Source: Raffaelea ambrosiae
Lineage: Eukaryota > Ascomycota > Sordariomycetes > Ophiostomatales > Ophiostomataceae
NCBI GenBank assembly: GCA_002778195.1
Contig: PCDI01000018.1
Coordinates: forward strand, 631,283-695,282
Length of the DNA stretch: 64,000 bases
Direction: 5' to 3'
Made by a program: the position numbers and the translations under genes. Positions 10,587 to 20,060 of this stretch are shown here, piece after piece. Position 1 is the stretch's first letter. Each line of letters opens with the position of its first letter. The notes under the pieces are model-generated. The model saw only the letters and a program-made list of their open reading frames with translations, searched no databases and had not been told where the DNA came from.

Positions 10587-11882
10587 ATGGCCCACACAGC
10601 CGACTCGGAGAGCTCGCCGCTCTTGCCACGGTCTGAGAGTGCCGGCGACTCTGCTCTCGACTCTCAGCCAGAACTGCTGTCACCGCCGCCAGCACCACGA
10701 CCTGCCCCGGCTACACCGGCATTGGCCCCAGGCTCTGCCGCGGCACCATCGCCATCACCGTCTGCCCTCGTCCGGCCAGGCTCGGAGCGCCCCAAGCCAA
10801 CTCGATCTGTGACCTTCGATCCGAACCCGGTGACCCGGACCATCGATCCTTCCCCATCGTCGTCGCCGCCTGCGCAGATCCCCGTCTACCGACAATTCCC
10901 CCGCAGCAACCTATCGCCTACGGCGTCTACGCCGATCCTCGGAGGAGCCGGACAGGCCTCGTATGGCACCACACCCACGACGGTAGGCGGCGGTGGAGGT
11001 GGAGGAGGACCGCCCGTCCTGGCAGCCCTGAACAACCGCCTGCGGCGGAGAAACAGCAGCGGCGGATTCCCGCTGGCCACGAGCATGCCACTGTCCCAGC
11101 AGCTGGACCTGCAGCCGCAGCACATACCCAAGATCGGACCTCAGCGCAGCACAAAGAACGCGCAGAAGCTCAAGCTGCTGCCCAATCCCGAACTTGGTGA
11201 CGACGGACCCGACGAGGAGAGCGGCCGCGATGTCTACAGCCAGTACACGCGCATCAAGGACCCGACAGCCCGCCGTGATGCCGCCTTCCTGGGCAAGGCC
11301 GACCGCGACCGGCTGCCTCGCGTGACCGCTTACTGCACTGCCAGCACGTACAATATGGACGGCCTGATGCGCTTCCTCAAGGGCCGGGGCAAGACGCGCG
11401 GCGCCAACCCCAAGCTGATTGATGAGTGCATCTACACGCCGTACAATTACAACTACTCAAAGAACAGTGGATACAACAACAGCAACAACGGCGGCGGGTC
11501 GGACAGTGATACGGCCGGCCGTGGTGGACGCAGCCGAGCCAGTAAGGCGGCATGGCGGCAGAGAGTGCAGGATGCTGAGTTGGCCCAGCAGCAGCAGTTG
11601 CAGCACGAGCGGGAGCAGCTGGAGCAGGAGCGGCAGCAGTTGGAAGAGGAACACGAAAGACAGCATCGCCAGCAAGAGCATCAGCAAGAAGAGCTGGCCC
11701 GCCAGCAGCAGCAGCAGCAGCAGCAGCAGGAACACGACCCAGAAGCGGCCATGTTACAAGCACCATACTTCCAAGAGCGCCGTCATTCCACAGGCGAAAT
11801 CGACGAAGACTCGCTCGCCCTGCACCGGCGAGAGAATTTGATCGACCTGAATGGAGACAACGACGTCCACAGCAGCAGCAGC

Positions 11883-11928
<46 letters not shown>

Positions 11929-13152
11929 GCAACAACAACAACAGTAGCAGTCAGCACCAGCAGCTCCGGGACGAAGAAGCCATCATTGACTATGAAGACG
12001 TGGTGCCCAGCCACGGTCAGCAGCAGAATGGATACAATGAGGAACAGAGCATTGTATCAAGACACAACGGCGCCACGCAGCAAAACTTGGACGGCTACTT
12101 CCGCCCACAGCACGAGCACCACGAGTACAGCCAGCACCGCGGGGACCGGACAGACCTACTTAGCGACCACAACAACGACGGTCGTGATAGGGATGGGGGA
12201 GGAGGAGGCGGTTCCAGCAGAAATGCTGTCGGCGGCGACAATGTTGGCAGTAGCGGAAGCAGCGAGCACCACAACCACTACCACCACCACCAGCAGAACC
12301 AGGACCGGCACGAGCACGAGGCACAGGAGGAGGACCGTCCCGACGAGCGGCCGATGGACCTGGACACGCACGTGCACACGCCCGAGGTATTCCTGTTTGA
12401 CTATGGCGTGGTGGTGATCTGGGGCATGTCGGAGGCGCACGAGGAGCGGTTCCTGAAGGAGCTGGCCAAGTTTGAGACGGAGAAGCTGGCGCCCGACGAC
12501 GTGGAGGCCGAGTTTTTCAATTTCTACTACACGCGCGAGTACCAGGCGCGCATCTACAACGACTTCATCGCGCTGCGCGACAAGAACAACTACATGACGA
12601 AGCTGGCGATTGCGCACGCGCTGGCGCAGAGCGTCAAGACGTCTCTGTTTGAGGAGCTGATTGCCATGTCCATTGACACGTGCAAGGACATCCCGACGCA
12701 GATCGCGCTGACGGGCACGATCCAGTCGCTGAGCCGGCAGCAGATCAACATGCAGATTGGCGAGCTGTTCATCCTGCGGATCAACATCCACCTGAACGGG
12801 TCGGTCCTCGATACGCCCGAGCTGTTCTGGGTCGAGCCGCAGCTGGAGCCCGTGTACCAGGCCGTCCGAAGCTACCTGGAGATGGACCAGCGGGTCGGTC
12901 TGCTGACACAGCGCTTGGACGTCATTGCCGACCTGCTGGCCGTCCTGAAGGAGCAGTTGAGCCATGGCCACGGCGAGAAGCTGGAATGGATTGGTAAGGA
13001 TTTCCGATCCTCCCTCCCCTTGAGATTTACATGTTCAGAGCCGCCCGCCCTATTTTTTCCCCCTAACTAACCAATCAGTTATTATTCTCATTGCGGCCGA
13101 GATTCTTGTGGCTGCTATCAACATTGTCGTTGATCTGTATGCAGGCGACTAA
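10587..13152 (+). CDS. RMD1/DUF155 (YagE-family) membrane protein with Q/N-rich insertion
   Basis: Yeast and fission-yeast relatives (Rmd1, Rmd8, Sif2) are organelle- or cytoskeleton-linked membrane proteins with poorly defined roles. Exons 10587-12993 and 13079-13152 encode 826 residues. Residues 1-240 are Pro/Ser-rich and disordered. The DUF155 domain begins near residue 245 (RVTAYCTASTYNMDGLMRFL), is interrupted at about 292-599 by a Gln-, Asn-, His- and Gly-rich tract (including poly-Q at 11702-11730 and a CAA/AAC run at 11878-11940), then resumes with VFLFDYGVVVIWGM and runs to the end. The second exon supplies the C-terminal transmembrane helix (WIVIILIAAEILVAAINIVV). The intron junction (TTG|GTAAGG to ATCAG|TT) restores the conserved EWIVIIL. 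Confidence 0.93.
11878..11940 (+). repeat. CAA/AAC trinucleotide microsatellite inside the DUF155 gene
   Basis: An almost pure AAC repeat encodes consecutive asparagines within the Q/N-rich insertion. It is likely length-variable between strains because whole-codon changes keep the frame. Confidence 0.95.
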
Positions 13153-13879
13153 AAAACCTAGGGAACTTGTGTATGTTTGGGGGGAGAGGGCATGGTGTTT
13201 GTGGGAAGAGTGCACAAGACGGTGTTCTGATGGTGTTTTAGATGGGTGCTTTGGATGCTGTTTTGATGGTGTTTGGACATTATTCCGGTGTAATTAGAAC
13301 GTTTATCGACATTGCTTCTTTCAATATGTTTACATGGGCAAGAGGACAGAAGACTGCTTCACGGCACAACCAGAACGACAGCAAAACCAGTAGGAATAAG
13401 CCTTAACGATTAGGATACCAGTGCTTTTTTTTCTTTTTCTTCATTTGTGCATCTCGGACTCCTCAGACCCTGCTCGGTGTCAGAGGGTATGCAACTTTGT
13501 TGCAGCCGTATTCGGCACACCAGCTCAACGAGATGAGCAGACTTCAAACGCCAGAAACTCGGAGACATTACCAGCAAAAATTCAAAATTCAAAATTCAAA
13601 AGAACCTGACCGTGTTTTTTCTGTGCGTGCGTGTGTGCTATCTATTTATACAAAGTCTCGTCATTATCCGCTCTGTCTCCAACCCTTTGAACATAACAGG
13701 AAAGAAATCTGTAGAAAGAAAAGGAAAAGAAGAAAAGCAGGCAATTATAACAGCTGTAAACAGGGACCTTAAAACCAGTGTAACTAAGATAAAAACATCA
13801 GGGTAACGCCCACCCCTTTTTTGACTCAATCCCCCCCCCCCCCCCCCCCCCCCCCCCTGCCTTTCCAATGTAATATGCT
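13153..13879. other. convergent intergenic region between DUF155 and HMG-box genes
   Basis: This holds the 3' UTRs of two convergent genes. It is A/T-rich around 13560-13600 and 13690-13800, and it ends in a 27-base C tract (13831-13857) only 22 bp beyond the HMG-gene stop codon. No gene is recognised. Confidence 0.55.
13831..13857. repeat. poly-C tract (27 bases), poly-G on the HMG-gene transcript strand
   Basis: Uninterrupted run of 27 C. If the minus-strand HMG-box gene is transcribed through it, the mRNA 3' UTR would carry 27 consecutive G, able to form G-quadruplexes. The exact length is uncertain because such tracts are error-prone to sequence. Confidence 0.9.
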
Positions 13880-14799
13880 CTACTCCTTGTCGCCGGCCGG
13901 AGTCGCCGCCACCTCCGTGTCCGCCATCTCGGTGTCTTCCTTGGCGTCCTCCTTGTCGGCCTTGGCGGCCGTCTTCTCCTTGTCCGCATCCTTGTCGGCC
14001 TTGGCGGCCGATGCTTCCTCCTCCTCGTCCTTGTCGTCGTCGCCGTCCTTCTTCTTCGGCTCACTGTCGTCATCGTCCCCCTTCTCACCCTCCCCTTTGC
14101 CCCCCTTCTTAGCGCTGCCGCTCTCGTCCTCTGCCTCGTCCTCTGCCTCTTTCTCTTCCTTCTCTTTTGTCTCTTCGTCGTCCTTCTCCTTTTGCTTCCG
14201 CGCCTCTTCCTTGGCCTTCTTGAGCTTGGCCTGTTCCTCGGCCACCCGCGTCTCAAACTCGTCCTTTTCGCTCTGAGACATCTCTGTCCAGCCCCGGGCT
14301 AGCTCGGCGTCCACGTCCAGAGGTGGCTCCTTGTCGTCGTCGTCCTTGTCGGCTGCTGCCTCGTCGGCATCGGCCATGTCGACGTCCTCGCCCTCCTCTC
14401 CCCCTTCCTTCTTTGCCTTCTTCTTGTTGCTGTTTTCTTCTCCGCTGGTCTCCGGCTCCTTCTCCTTCTTCTCCTCCAGCGACGGCCGCATCTCGGCGCA
14501 GTACAGCTCGAATCCGTTGGTGGGCGGCTTCGCGTCTTTGCCGTCCTTGCCACCGTCCTTGCCGTCCTTACTGGTGCCCTTACTCTTAGTGTCCGGGTTG
14601 TGGCTGAATGTGTCGGAGCTGGGCGAGAGGGCCTGGAGGCTGCCCTGGTTGCCAAACGAGGCGCCGCCGCCAGGCGTGCCGGCCGCGTCAGGATTCGCGG
14701 CAATTGACGGCTTCCGGTGCCCACGCTTTGTCCGTAGTGGTTTATCCTTCGGCTGTGATTTGGATTTGTTAGACTCGGAACACTTCCCCGACTTCTCTC

Positions 14800-14837
<38 letters not shown>

Positions 14838-15275
14838 GCTGCTGCTGCTGTTGTTGTTGTTGCTGTTGTTGTCGGGTACTCAAGTAGTCATTCGTGTACG
14901 TACAGTTGGGGGCGGGCTTGGACTGCCGTCCGAGTCCTCAACATTGGTGCTGGTCCGCTTGGCTAGCTGTTCAAGCAAGAAAGCCCGCTCGAGACGCTGC
15001 TTCTCGACCTGGCGCTTGAGCCGCGCGAGGCGCACGCGGGCGGCATCGTTGGTCTCTTCGACCTCGACCATGCGCTGCTTCAGCAGGATGCATTTGCGAC
15101 GGTAGGCCTCTTCGACGGAGGGTGGGAGTGATGGGGTGGTGGATGCTAGAGATATGGGGAGGGGAGAATCAATGGACTGTCAGTTTTCCGTGCTCGCCAA
15201 GTTGGGGGGGGGTGGGTGAAGGACAACGATGTGTGAACCAAAACAGAGGGAGAAGCATTTCTTACAGGGCGCCAT
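13880..15275 (-). CDS. HMG-box protein resembling INO80-complex subunit Nhp10
   Basis: Probable DNA-binding subunit of a chromatin-remodelling complex. Exon 1 is only 10 bp (15275-15266, MAP plus one base). Exon 2 starts at 15145 and encodes a coiled-coil-like helix (EEAYRRKCILLKQRMVEVEE onward). Exon 3 ends at TAG 13880-13882 and encodes TNGFELYCAEMRPSLEEK, a long acidic/lysine insert, then DAELARGWTEMSQSEKDEFE, the two parts of an HMG-like box, and a Lys/Glu/Asp-rich tail. The exon 2-3 junction falls in a CAA/CAG microsatellite. The frame works with donor GTACAC (exon end 14900) joined to one of several CAG acceptors (exon 3 from about 14847), or with GTACGT joined at 14794. The internal junction is therefore uncertain although both flanking frames are clear. 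Nhp10 identity is by family resemblance. Confidence 0.8.
14801..14872 (-). repeat. CAA/CAG microsatellite at an intron-exon boundary
   Basis: On the coding strand this is a CAA-rich tract interrupted by a block of four CAG units. It contains several tandem AG acceptors three bases apart for intron 2 of the HMG-box gene, so repeat length changes could shift the splice site while keeping frame. Confidence 0.85.
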
Positions 15276-15908
15276 TGCGGAGGAGGAAAGGCTGAAGCAA
15301 GAGTCAGCGAATTCTCGCGAGAACAAAAAGTGGTGGCTCGAATCAAGCGCGGGTGGAGTGTCGTCTTTGGATGTCCTGCTGAGGTTGTGGTTGGTGTTCG
15401 CTAGTTATTGCATGCTGTCGAGTGGAAGGGAGATGAGAAGAAGGGGGGGAAAAGAGCGAAAGCGCAAAGAGGAAAAGAAGGCAACGACACTTTTGCAAAG
15501 ACCCTGGTTTCGCAGGAGCTGCAAGCTAACGAGTCCCCTGCGGTAGTTGACTATTAGTAACTATTCTCTGCTGCTTTGCGGCGCGTGTAAAGCACCACTA
15601 CAACGGCTTGTCGCCCCTAAAACGCGGACCGGTCGCCGGAAAAATGTTGTTGCAATGGTTTCCTTGATTGGCCTGGTCCCACTTTTAGGGGGTACCTGCA
15701 AGGCTCCAGCGTTCAGTTTAGTAAGGGTAACTAGTTATGTTGTATGGGGGAGTGTGCAAAGCTCCTGAACTTTTTTTCACCCCGCCAGCCCAGCCAGAGC
15801 AAAGACCAAAAAGAAGGAAAGCTCCTGGAACGTCACGAACCCAACGGCCACGAAAGCAGTGGAAGCAGCAACGAGTCCGCCCTCCCTTTCCTCACAGAAC
15901 CCGCAGCC
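15276..15908. promoter_or_regulatory. divergent promoter region between HMG-box and CCT-theta genes
   Basis: The 633 bp separate the two start codons. A purine-rich patch lies at 15420-15485, and the CCT side has a short A-rich leader before the ATG at 15909. No specific operator is recognised. Confidence 0.55.
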
Positions 15909-17910
15909 ATGTCTCTCAGCATACCGAACGCCCCGAATGCGGGCCTCTTCAAGCAGGGCTACAACAAGTATGTTTTCCCAAGTTGCATGCCTCAATAGAC
16001 GGCCTATATGGTTTTTTAGGCGGTGGTCGATGCATCTTGCTGACAATCGTGTTCTTCTCCCCCACTCTCTCTCCCCGGACAGCTACGACTCCGAAGATGG
16101 CGCTGTGCTGCGCAACATTGAAGCCTGCCGGGCGATCTCGTCGACGGTGCAGACGTCGCTCGGCCCGTACGGCCGCAACAAGGTGGTGATCAACCACCTG
16201 CAAAAGATGATTCTGACGTCGGACGCGGCCACGATCCTCAAGGAGCTGGACGTGGTGCACCCGGCGGCCAAGCTGGTGGTGATGGCCAGCCAGCAGCAGG
16301 AGGCCGAGATGGGCGACGCGACGAACCTGGTGATCGTGCTGGCGGGCGAGCTGCTCAAGAAGGCGGAGGACCTGCTGCGGATGGGCCTCAAGACGGCGGA
16401 CATTGTGACGGGCTACGAGCGGGCGCAGAAGTTTGCGCTGGAGACGCTGGAGGAGCTGGCGGTCGACAAGGTGGACGACGTGCGGTCGCAGGAGGAGCTG
16501 AGCAAGGCGATCCGCACGGTGGTGGCGAGCAAGCAGAACGGCAGCGAGGACTTTCTGGCGGACCTGGTGGCCGAGGCGGTGCTGGCGGTGCTGCCCAAGA
16601 ACCCGGTGCTGTTCAACGTCGACAACGTGCGCGTGGTCAAGATCATGGGCGGCAGCCTGGAGCAGAGCCGCGTGGTGCGCGGCATGGTGTTTGCGAAGCC
16701 GCCGAGCGGCACGGTCAAGAAGGCCACCCAGGCCAAGGTCGGCGTCTTCTCGTGCCCCATCGACATCACCCAGACCGAGACCAAGGGCACCGTGCTGCTG
16801 CACAACGCCAAGGAGATGGTCGACTTCACCAAGGGCGAGGAGGCCCAGCTCGAGGCCGCCATCAAGCAGCTGCACGACGTCGGCCTGCGCGTCGTCGTCG
16901 CCGGCTCCACCGTCGGCGAGCTGGCCATGCACTACCTCGACCGCTACGGCATCCTCGTCCTCAAGATCCTCTCCAAGTTCGAGCTGCGCCGCGTCTGCCG
17001 CGTCGTCGGCGCCACCCCGCTCGCCCGCCTCGGCGCCCCCATGCCCGACGAGATGGGCTCCATCGACGTTGTCGAGACCCTCGAGGTCGGCGGCGACCGC
17101 GTCACCGTCTTCCGCCAGGAGTCCACCGGCGTCACCCGCACCGCCACCATCGTCCTGCGCGGCGCCACCCAGAACCACCTCGACGACGTCGAGCGCGCCG
17201 TCGACGACGGCGTCAACGTCGTCAAGGCCATCACCAAGGACCCCCGCCTCGTCCCCGGCGCCGGCGCCACCGAGACCCAGCTTGTTGAGCGTCTGCAGGC
17301 CTTTGGCGAGAAGACCCCCGGCCTGGCCCAGTACGCCATCAAGAAGTACGGCGAGGCCTTTGAGGTGGTGCCGCGCACCCTGGCCGAGAGCGCTGGTCTG
17401 GACGCCACCGAGGTGCTGAGCCGGCTGTATGCGGCTGCCCACAAGAAGGATGAGTGGACGTACGGAGTGGATGTTGAGGTGAGCAAATGCGCTTTTCACA
17501 GGTTTCCCCTTTTATTCTGGGTTTTTTTTGGGGGCTTTTTTTACTTTCAATTTTTTCCTGTTGTTTTTTTGCTCTTTCTGTTTGCGTGGAAACCCCTCGT
17601 CGTCTACATGACGTCCTGCTAACTTCCCTAACTTCCCAGAACGACGATGGCACGGGCACTCTCGACGCCAAGGACGAGGGTATCCTGGATCTGATGGTCA
17701 GCAAGAGCTGGGCCATCAAGCTGGCCACCGAGGCCGCACGGACGGTCCTGTCCGTGGACCAGATCATTGTTGCCCGGCAAGCCGGCGGCCCGAAGCCGCC
17801 TGGTCCCAACCCTGTACGCATAGACCCTTTTCGTCTTGATGACAGTCTGCCTCGACGGTATATCAGTTTATTTTTACTAACATGGCCTACAGAACTGGGA
17901 TGAGGACTAA
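15909..17910 (+). CDS. cct8: T-complex protein 1 subunit theta (CCT8)
   Basis: Subunit of the cytosolic TRiC/CCT chaperonin that folds actin and tubulin with ATP. Exons: 15909-15967, 16083-17478, 17640-17813 and 17893-17910, encoding 548 residues, the usual theta length. It starts MSLSIPNAPNAGLFKQGY. Key segments are TSLGPYGRNKVVI (nucleotide binding), GDATN (the group II motif is usually GDGT), NVDNVRVVKIMGGS, ETKGTVLLHNA, LPGAGATE-type sequence (VPGAGATETQL) and VLSVDQIIVARQAGG. The theta-type terminus NWDED comes from an 18-bp last exon. Intron 3 has a GCTAAC branch. Extreme C/G third-position use creates long open frames on the opposite strand, which are shadows. Confidence 0.97.
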
Positions 17911-19673
17911 GCACCACGCTTGGAGACGAACGGGAAAGGAAGGGTGATGATATCAGAAGCGGGCTATGACATCTTTGCGGCAACAGCAACAGCAAAATAA
18001 GAACACCAACAAAAGTTTTTTTTCTTCTTCGTAGGGATACCTCTATTTTATTTTTACGGCGTGTACGTGCGGCGGAATATACAGGCATAGAGTTGCGTGA
18101 ATCTGGAAACAAAAGCACGGTGAAAGGAAAGAAAATAAAGACGTGTATAGCAATAAATCTTGCATTCCGCCCGACCGGTGTCTGCGACCAGATGCTTGAT
18201 CGACACAGGATAATCGAATGGCGGTCATCAGATTATGAGAAGAGCAGTTCCCGTCCAGCTCCAGCGTCCGTCTGGCACCAGCGTGGCAAAGGAAAACAGC
18301 CTGATAGACCCAGCCATTCCAGACTTGAAACAGGCAGAAGCAACGGCAATAAATAAGGTTTGTGGTCGTGAACATCCCGGATGGACAGTCTCGAAAGAAA
18401 AAGAAAAAAAAGAAAAAAAAAATTGATGCGTTGCGGACTTGCGGACAGAGAGAATGACCAACGATCGACGGGGAGATCATCCTCAGACGTCTCTTGTTGT
18501 CTTTTTCTGCCTCATTCTCTCTTACACTTGCGACTGGCTCACCTACACGCCCTTACACATGTTCGCGTATTGGCCTCTTCGGACCTGCCTCGCCACGTCG
18601 CTCACGCCATCTCGTCTCATTCCTTTACTCCATTTCCCATCGCGCGACTTCGTTTGCCCTTCCCCCGTTCGCCTTCTTGTTGTGCAGAGCCTGGCCTTGT
18701 CAAACCAGCTTCGTCCCTGTTTCTGCAAAGCTCCTTTCAATGTGTTCCCTTATAATATGAAACATGTGCGTGTGTGCATGTGTGCCAATTCTCTGGTTCC
18801 GGAGTGAGATAGTGCAATTCAAAGTACAAGTACTGGACACCCAAATCTCTGTCTTGGACCATTGTTATACGACGCCTACTATAAGGAACACCAATAAGAG
18901 AAACGTGTCTCTTAAGAAAAAGAGGCGTTGACTTTGTTTTCCTGATTTTTTTTTTCTTGTTCTTCTTTTTCCGGACAAGGGTTCAATCCAGGAGAAGAAC
19001 GGTTTTCTGAACCAAGATACTGGCCATTTGAAGATAGTCCCCAGAGAACAAAAGAAGAGAAGAGATATGGAATGGTGTTTGCAGCGTCCTTCTGCCCGGG
19101 ATGCCTTGTCTTCGTCGGAGACGCACCAAGATGTAGACGGATTTAGGGATGTATGGACATAGGGGATTTTGCTCATGTTTCACGAAACCGGCTAAGATGG
19201 TGGTGTGTGTCTGCCGATGCAGGCTTTCTTTTTCAGTGTGGCAAACCGGGTGTCCATGCAAGAGCAGAACAGAAAGTAGACAAGCAGGGTAGGAGAGAAG
19301 GCTGAAGAGCTCGTGAAACAGAAGCGCCCCGATGCCCCTTGCCTCTTAACACCATACGGCACTAGTGTGGACAGAAGAGGTCTGAGCAGAGGCATGCATT
19401 CACACGTACATAGTATTAACAGAAAAGCTTTTCGAGTTTCTAGCAGATGTATAATTCTTCGAAATACTGCCCACACCCCCGGGACACGTTTGAAACATTG
19501 TGCTGCTCGGAAAATGCTTGCCGTTGTGGCCGGAAAGGGGGCACAGATAAGGTGATTTTGAATGTGTAGTATCCAACCAGCCAGGGCGTCCCTTTCCTAG
19601 GGATATCTACGTCAGTCAAAAGCAAGCATAAAACAAATGGAGTAAAAGGGGAGCAATGGAAAGGGCCGGTTTT

Positions 19674-19699
19674 GGGGGGGGGGGGGGGGGGGGGGGGGG
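19674..19699. repeat. poly-G tract (26 bases)
   Basis: Uninterrupted G run in gene-poor DNA; the length is probably approximate. Confidence 0.9.
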
Positions 19700-19944
19700 C
19701 TCCAAGGAAGGGGCTCCAAGGAAAGACACCCGCATGAGCTGGGAAGTTTTGAAACTCCCCCCGAAAAAATAGGGGACTTAATACCCAATGAGAAAACATA
19801 TCTTAATACCACGTTCATAGTAGCTACAGACAGACATCCAAACAAAGAAAGCAGTTCGTCAGTGAGACACGACGCGTATTCGCTGGCTGTGAACAGTTGG
19901 ATTCTTTGGCCAAGTATGTTGCAGCCAAGAGAATGCACAGAGGA

Positions 19945-19960
19945 GGGGGGGGGGGGGGGN
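19945..19960. other. poly-G tract ending in an undetermined base
   Basis: Fifteen G followed by the only N in the window. It marks an unresolved homopolymer or a consensus conflict, so local coordinates and any reading frame across it are unreliable. Confidence 0.95.
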
Positions 19961-20060
19961 AGGAAAGGAAAAGAAAAGAAAAGAAGATACGGCGATGAAT
20001 ACGCAGTGACCATATCTCAGTGGTAACCAAATCAAACGCAACATCAGCTGTGGTCCCTCC

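Larger units (their letters stand above)
17911..20060. other. gene-poor region downstream of CCT8
   Basis: The CCT8 3' UTR is followed by sequence with no recognisable gene. It contains A-rich runs near 18400-18421, T-rich runs near 18948, a 26-base G tract (19674-19699) followed by a short direct duplication of CTCCAAGGA, and a 15-base G tract ending in the ambiguous base at 19960. Open frames here are short and low-complexity. Confidence 0.5.

Noticed and set aside
15949..17499. 516-codon open frame on the minus strand opposite CCT8 (and shorter ones on the plus strand in other frames)
   Set aside because: It mirrors exon 2 of CCT8 exactly. It results from extreme C/G third-position bias, its translation is His/Leu/Asp/Gly repeats with no domain, and the plus strand encodes a complete chaperonin.
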